From Deltaproteobacteria bacterium (GTDB taxonomy: Bacteria > Desulfobacterota > BSN033 > UBA1163), in contig VGSD01000163.1 of the NCBI GenBank assembly GCA_016875155.1, forward strand, positions 1 to 6,698: 6,698 nt of DNA, read 5' to 3'. The position numbers were made by a program, and so were the translations under genes. The notes under the pieces are model-generated. The model was given only the letters and a program-made list of their open reading frames with translations, was not told where the DNA came from and made no database searches. This document shows positions 5,383-6,698 of this stretch, in pieces. Within the stretch, counting starts at the first letter, position 1; each line of letters opens with the position of its first letter.

Positions 5383-6123
5383 TTGGAACTTTCAGGAAAG
5401 GTAGCTTTGGTCACCGGAGGGGCACAGGGGATAGGAAAGGCGATCGCCTTGTTGCTTGCAAACAATGGTGCGGATGTGGCCATCTCGGATATCAATCTCG
5501 AAAAGGCTCAGGAGACCGCGAATGAGATTCAGGCTCTGGGTAAACGATCGATCGCATTGAAGGCAAATGTCGCTGATTTCAAAGAGGTTGAGCAGATGGT
5601 TGAAACGATTGTTGGGCAGTTGGGTCGGATCGACATCCTGGTCAACAATGCTGGCATTACCCGTGACCGGTTGATCCTGAGGATGACGGAGGAGGACTGG
5701 GATGCAGTCCTGGACGTCAACCTGAAAGGGACTTTCAACTGCACAAAAGCAGCCATCCGCTATATGTCAAAGCAGAAGAGCGGAAAGATCGTCAGCATCG
5801 CTTCCGTGACCGGGGAAATGGGAAACGCAGGGCAGGCCAATTATGGAGCCTCCAAAGCGGGAGTAATCGGTTTTACCAAGACCATCGCAAGGGAATTTGC
5901 CACTCGGGGAATCAATGTCAATGCCATTGCTCCCGGATATATTCAAACGGCCATGACCGAAGCGGTTCCCGACAAGGCAAAAGAGATGTTGAAACAGATG
6001 ATTCCAATGGAACGATTAGGGCAGCCTGAGGACGTAGCCCAAGCCGTGCTCTTTTTTGTTTCAGAACGTTCGAGTTATATCACCGGACAGGTATTAAATG
6101 TCAACGGTGGCATCTATATGTGA
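5383..6123 (+). CDS. fabG: 3-oxoacyl-ACP reductase FabG
   Basis: FabG reduces 3-oxoacyl-ACP to (R)-3-hydroxyacyl-ACP, the first reduction in each elongation cycle. The 246 residues form a complete classical short-chain dehydrogenase: TGGAQGIG (11-18) binds the nucleotide, NNAG lies at 88-91, and the catalytic set is Asn113, Ser141, Tyr154 and Lys158 (in QANYGASKAG). The NVNAIAPGYIQTAMT segment (178-192) and the C-terminal GQVLNVNGG are typical of FabG. The second beta strand ends in Asp36 (AISDIN), and neither the Gly-rich loop nor residues 37-38 offers an Arg or Lys; in this family that pattern usually means NADH rather than NADPH. The TTG start follows GAGGAG. The acpP Shine-Dalgarno overlaps the stop codon, tying the two together. 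Its place between fabD and acpP supports the fatty acid role over other short-chain reductases. Confidence 0.96.
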   Translation: MELSGKVALVTGGAQGIGKAIALLLANNGADVAISDINLEKAQETANEIQALGKRSIALKANVADFKEVEQMVETIVGQLGRIDILVNNAGITRDRLILRMTEEDWDAVLDVNLKGTFNCTKAAIRYMSKQKSGKIVSIASVTGEMGNAGQANYGASKAGVIGFTKTIAREFATRGINVNAIAPGYIQTAMTEAVPDKAKEMLKQMIPMERLGQPEDVAQAVLFFVSERSSYITGQVLNVNGGIYM

Positions 6124-6130
6124 GGAGGTG
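6123..6130 (+). promoter_or_regulatory. Very strong Shine-Dalgarno of acpP
   Basis: AGGAGGTG is an 8-base contiguous match to the 16S rRNA anti-Shine-Dalgarno, 5 nt before ATG 6136; ATC follows after one extra G, extending the likeness. It begins at the last base of the fabG stop codon. It is the strongest site in the window and fits the high demand for acyl carrier protein. Confidence 0.9.
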
Positions 6131-6135
6131 GATCA

Positions 6136-6372
6136 ATGGATATTGAAAAGAGGGTAAAGGAAATTATCGTTGAGCAGTTGGGGGTAAACGAAAGCGAGGT
6201 CAATCCGGAAGCCAAATTTATCGACGATCTGGGAGCGGATTCTCTTGATCTGGTCGAATTGGTGATGGCGCTAGAAGAAGAGTACAATATGGAAATCTCC
6301 GATGAGGATGCGGAGAAAATCCAGACCGTGGGCGATGCCATTGAGTATATTAAATCCCACGTGGCTCAATAG
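6136..6372 (+). CDS. acpP: Acyl carrier protein AcpP
   Basis: This 78-residue acidic protein carries the growing acyl chain on a 4'-phosphopantetheine arm. The attachment site is Ser36 in the [10 protein letters not shown] motif (33-42), the near-universal DSL sequence recognised by holo-ACP synthase. Helix I (residues about 3-15), the acidic helix II after Ser36, and [20 protein letters not shown] (54-73) follow the standard ACP plan, and the length is typical. The ATG lies 12 nt after fabG behind an exceptionally strong Shine-Dalgarno. The neighbours FabG and FabF both act on its acylated form, and PlsX upstream uses its end product. No unusual residues are seen. A large palindrome follows immediately downstream. 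Confidence 0.98.
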   Translation: MDIEKRVKEIIVEQLGVNESEVNPEAKFIDDLGADSLDLVELVMALEEEYNMEISDEDAEKIQTVGDAIEYIKSHVAQ

Positions 6373-6384
6373 GGATCACAAATC

Positions 6385-6486
6385 ATCATTGCAAAATGGA
6401 AAATTAGTCCCGCAAGGTTAACAATGAAAAAAGTCTTTTCTTTCTATTGTTAATTGCTAATTTTGCCATGTTAGTTTTGCAATGAT
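6385..6486. repeat. 102-nt imperfect palindrome between acpP and fabF
   Basis: Outer arms ATCATTGCAAAA (6385-6396) and TTTTGCAATGAT (6475-6486) pair perfectly over 12 bp. Inside, AAAATTAG (6400-6407) pairs with CTAATTTT (6457-6464), TTAACAAT (6418-6425) with ATTGTTAA (6446-6453), and GAAAAAAG (6426-6433) with the CTTTTCTTTC side, closing on a very short loop near 6434. The left arm holds extra bases TCCCGCAAGG as a bulge. The whole gap would fold into one long AT-rich hairpin. It resembles a MITE- or REP-like element. There is no protein-coding capacity, and no terminal T-run of the intrinsic terminator type. Confidence 0.8.
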
Positions 6487-6495
6487 CTTTAAGAA

Positions 6496-6501
6496 GGGGA
6501 G
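6496..6501 (+). promoter_or_regulatory. Shine-Dalgarno of fabF (TTG start)
   Basis: GGGGAG (within AAGGGGAG) lies 5 nt before TTG 6507-6509. The nearby ATG at 6502 reads only two codons to a TGA, so it cannot be the start; the TTG gives the expected N-terminus. Confidence 0.75.
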
Positions 6502-6506
6502 ATGTT

Positions 6507-6698
6507 TTGAGAAGAAGAGTGGTTGTCACAGGAATGGGATTGGTTATCCCTACTGGAATCGGAGTCGGGATTGCCTGGAAAAATGTCTGTGAAGGGAAGT
6601 CAGGCATTGGACGTCTCACACGGTTCGATCCGGAGGGGTTCGAGACCAGGATTGCCGCTGAGATAAAGGATTTCAATCCCGAGTTATATATTGAGAAG
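6507..6698 (+). CDS. fabF: Beta-ketoacyl-ACP synthase II FabF, N-terminal part (runs off the right edge)
   Basis: Sixty-four codons are present. The translation begins MRRRVVVTGMGLVIPTGIG, the characteristic N-terminus of FabF/FabB condensing enzymes, followed by AWKNVCEGKSGIG and RLTRFDPEGFETRIAAEI, which match the typical positions of KAS II (full length about 410 residues). The enzyme condenses malonyl-ACP with acyl-ACP to extend the chain. The catalytic Cys-His-His triad lies beyond the window, so activity cannot be judged here. The start is TTG with a GGGGAG Shine-Dalgarno. It follows acpP by 134 nt, the gap being filled by a palindrome. FabF rather than FabB is inferred from the N-terminal sequence and the acpP-fabF order. 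Confidence 0.92.
   Translation, partial: MRRRVVVTGMGLVIPTGIGVGIAWKNVCEGKSGIGRLTRFDPEGFETRIAAEIKDFNPELYIEK

Noticed and set aside
6404..6676. 90-codon minus-strand frame over the acpP-fabF gap
   Set aside because: It runs through the palindrome and the antisense of fabF; its content is explained by those features.

Overview
This window holds a bacterial housekeeping locus: the conserved cluster that links ribosomal protein L32 to phospholipid and fatty acid synthesis. It is flanked on the left by an unrelated sensor kinase and a small predicted exported protein. The protein sequences and the abundance of palindromic intergenic DNA suggest a Gram-negative anaerobe of the former Deltaproteobacteria (Desulfobacterota) or a nearby phylum. 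That placement is inference from gene content and style; no marker gene in the window settles it.

Layout. Positions 1-582 (minus strand) carry the N-terminal part of a PAS sensor histidine kinase that runs off the left edge. Positions 644-973 (plus) encode a 109-residue protein with a signal peptide or membrane anchor and no recognised family. Positions 974-1184 are intergenic and contain inverted repeats and a good sigma70-type promoter. From 1185 to the right edge all genes are on the plus strand: yceD (DUF177), rpmF (L32), plsX, an acyl-CoA dehydrogenase, fabD, fabG, acpP, and the first 64 codons of a beta-ketoacyl-ACP synthase II (fabF).

How the genes work together. FabD loads malonyl groups onto the acyl carrier protein AcpP. 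FabF condenses them with the growing chain and FabG performs the first reduction. PlsX converts finished acyl-ACP to acyl-phosphate for phospholipid synthesis. YceD and L32 commonly sit ahead of plsX in bacteria. The odd member is the acyl-CoA dehydrogenase: it lies where fabH (ketoacyl-ACP synthase III, the initiating enzyme) is normally found, and no fabH is present in the window.

The first four operon genes are tightly packed (gaps of 63, 17 and 12 nt). The gaps after the acyl-CoA dehydrogenase, fabD and acpP are larger (87, 149 and 134 nt), and each is largely filled by a different imperfect palindrome. The fabG-acpP gap is 12 nt and has none. Three genes (acyl-CoA dehydrogenase, fabG, fabF) start with TTG behind strong Shine-Dalgarno sequences. 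I see no rRNA, tRNA, CRISPR array, transposase or phage gene. Most of the window is ordinary. The points worth a second look are the missing fabH, the palindromes, an Asp in FabG that predicts NADH use, and the misleadingly long yceD reading frame.
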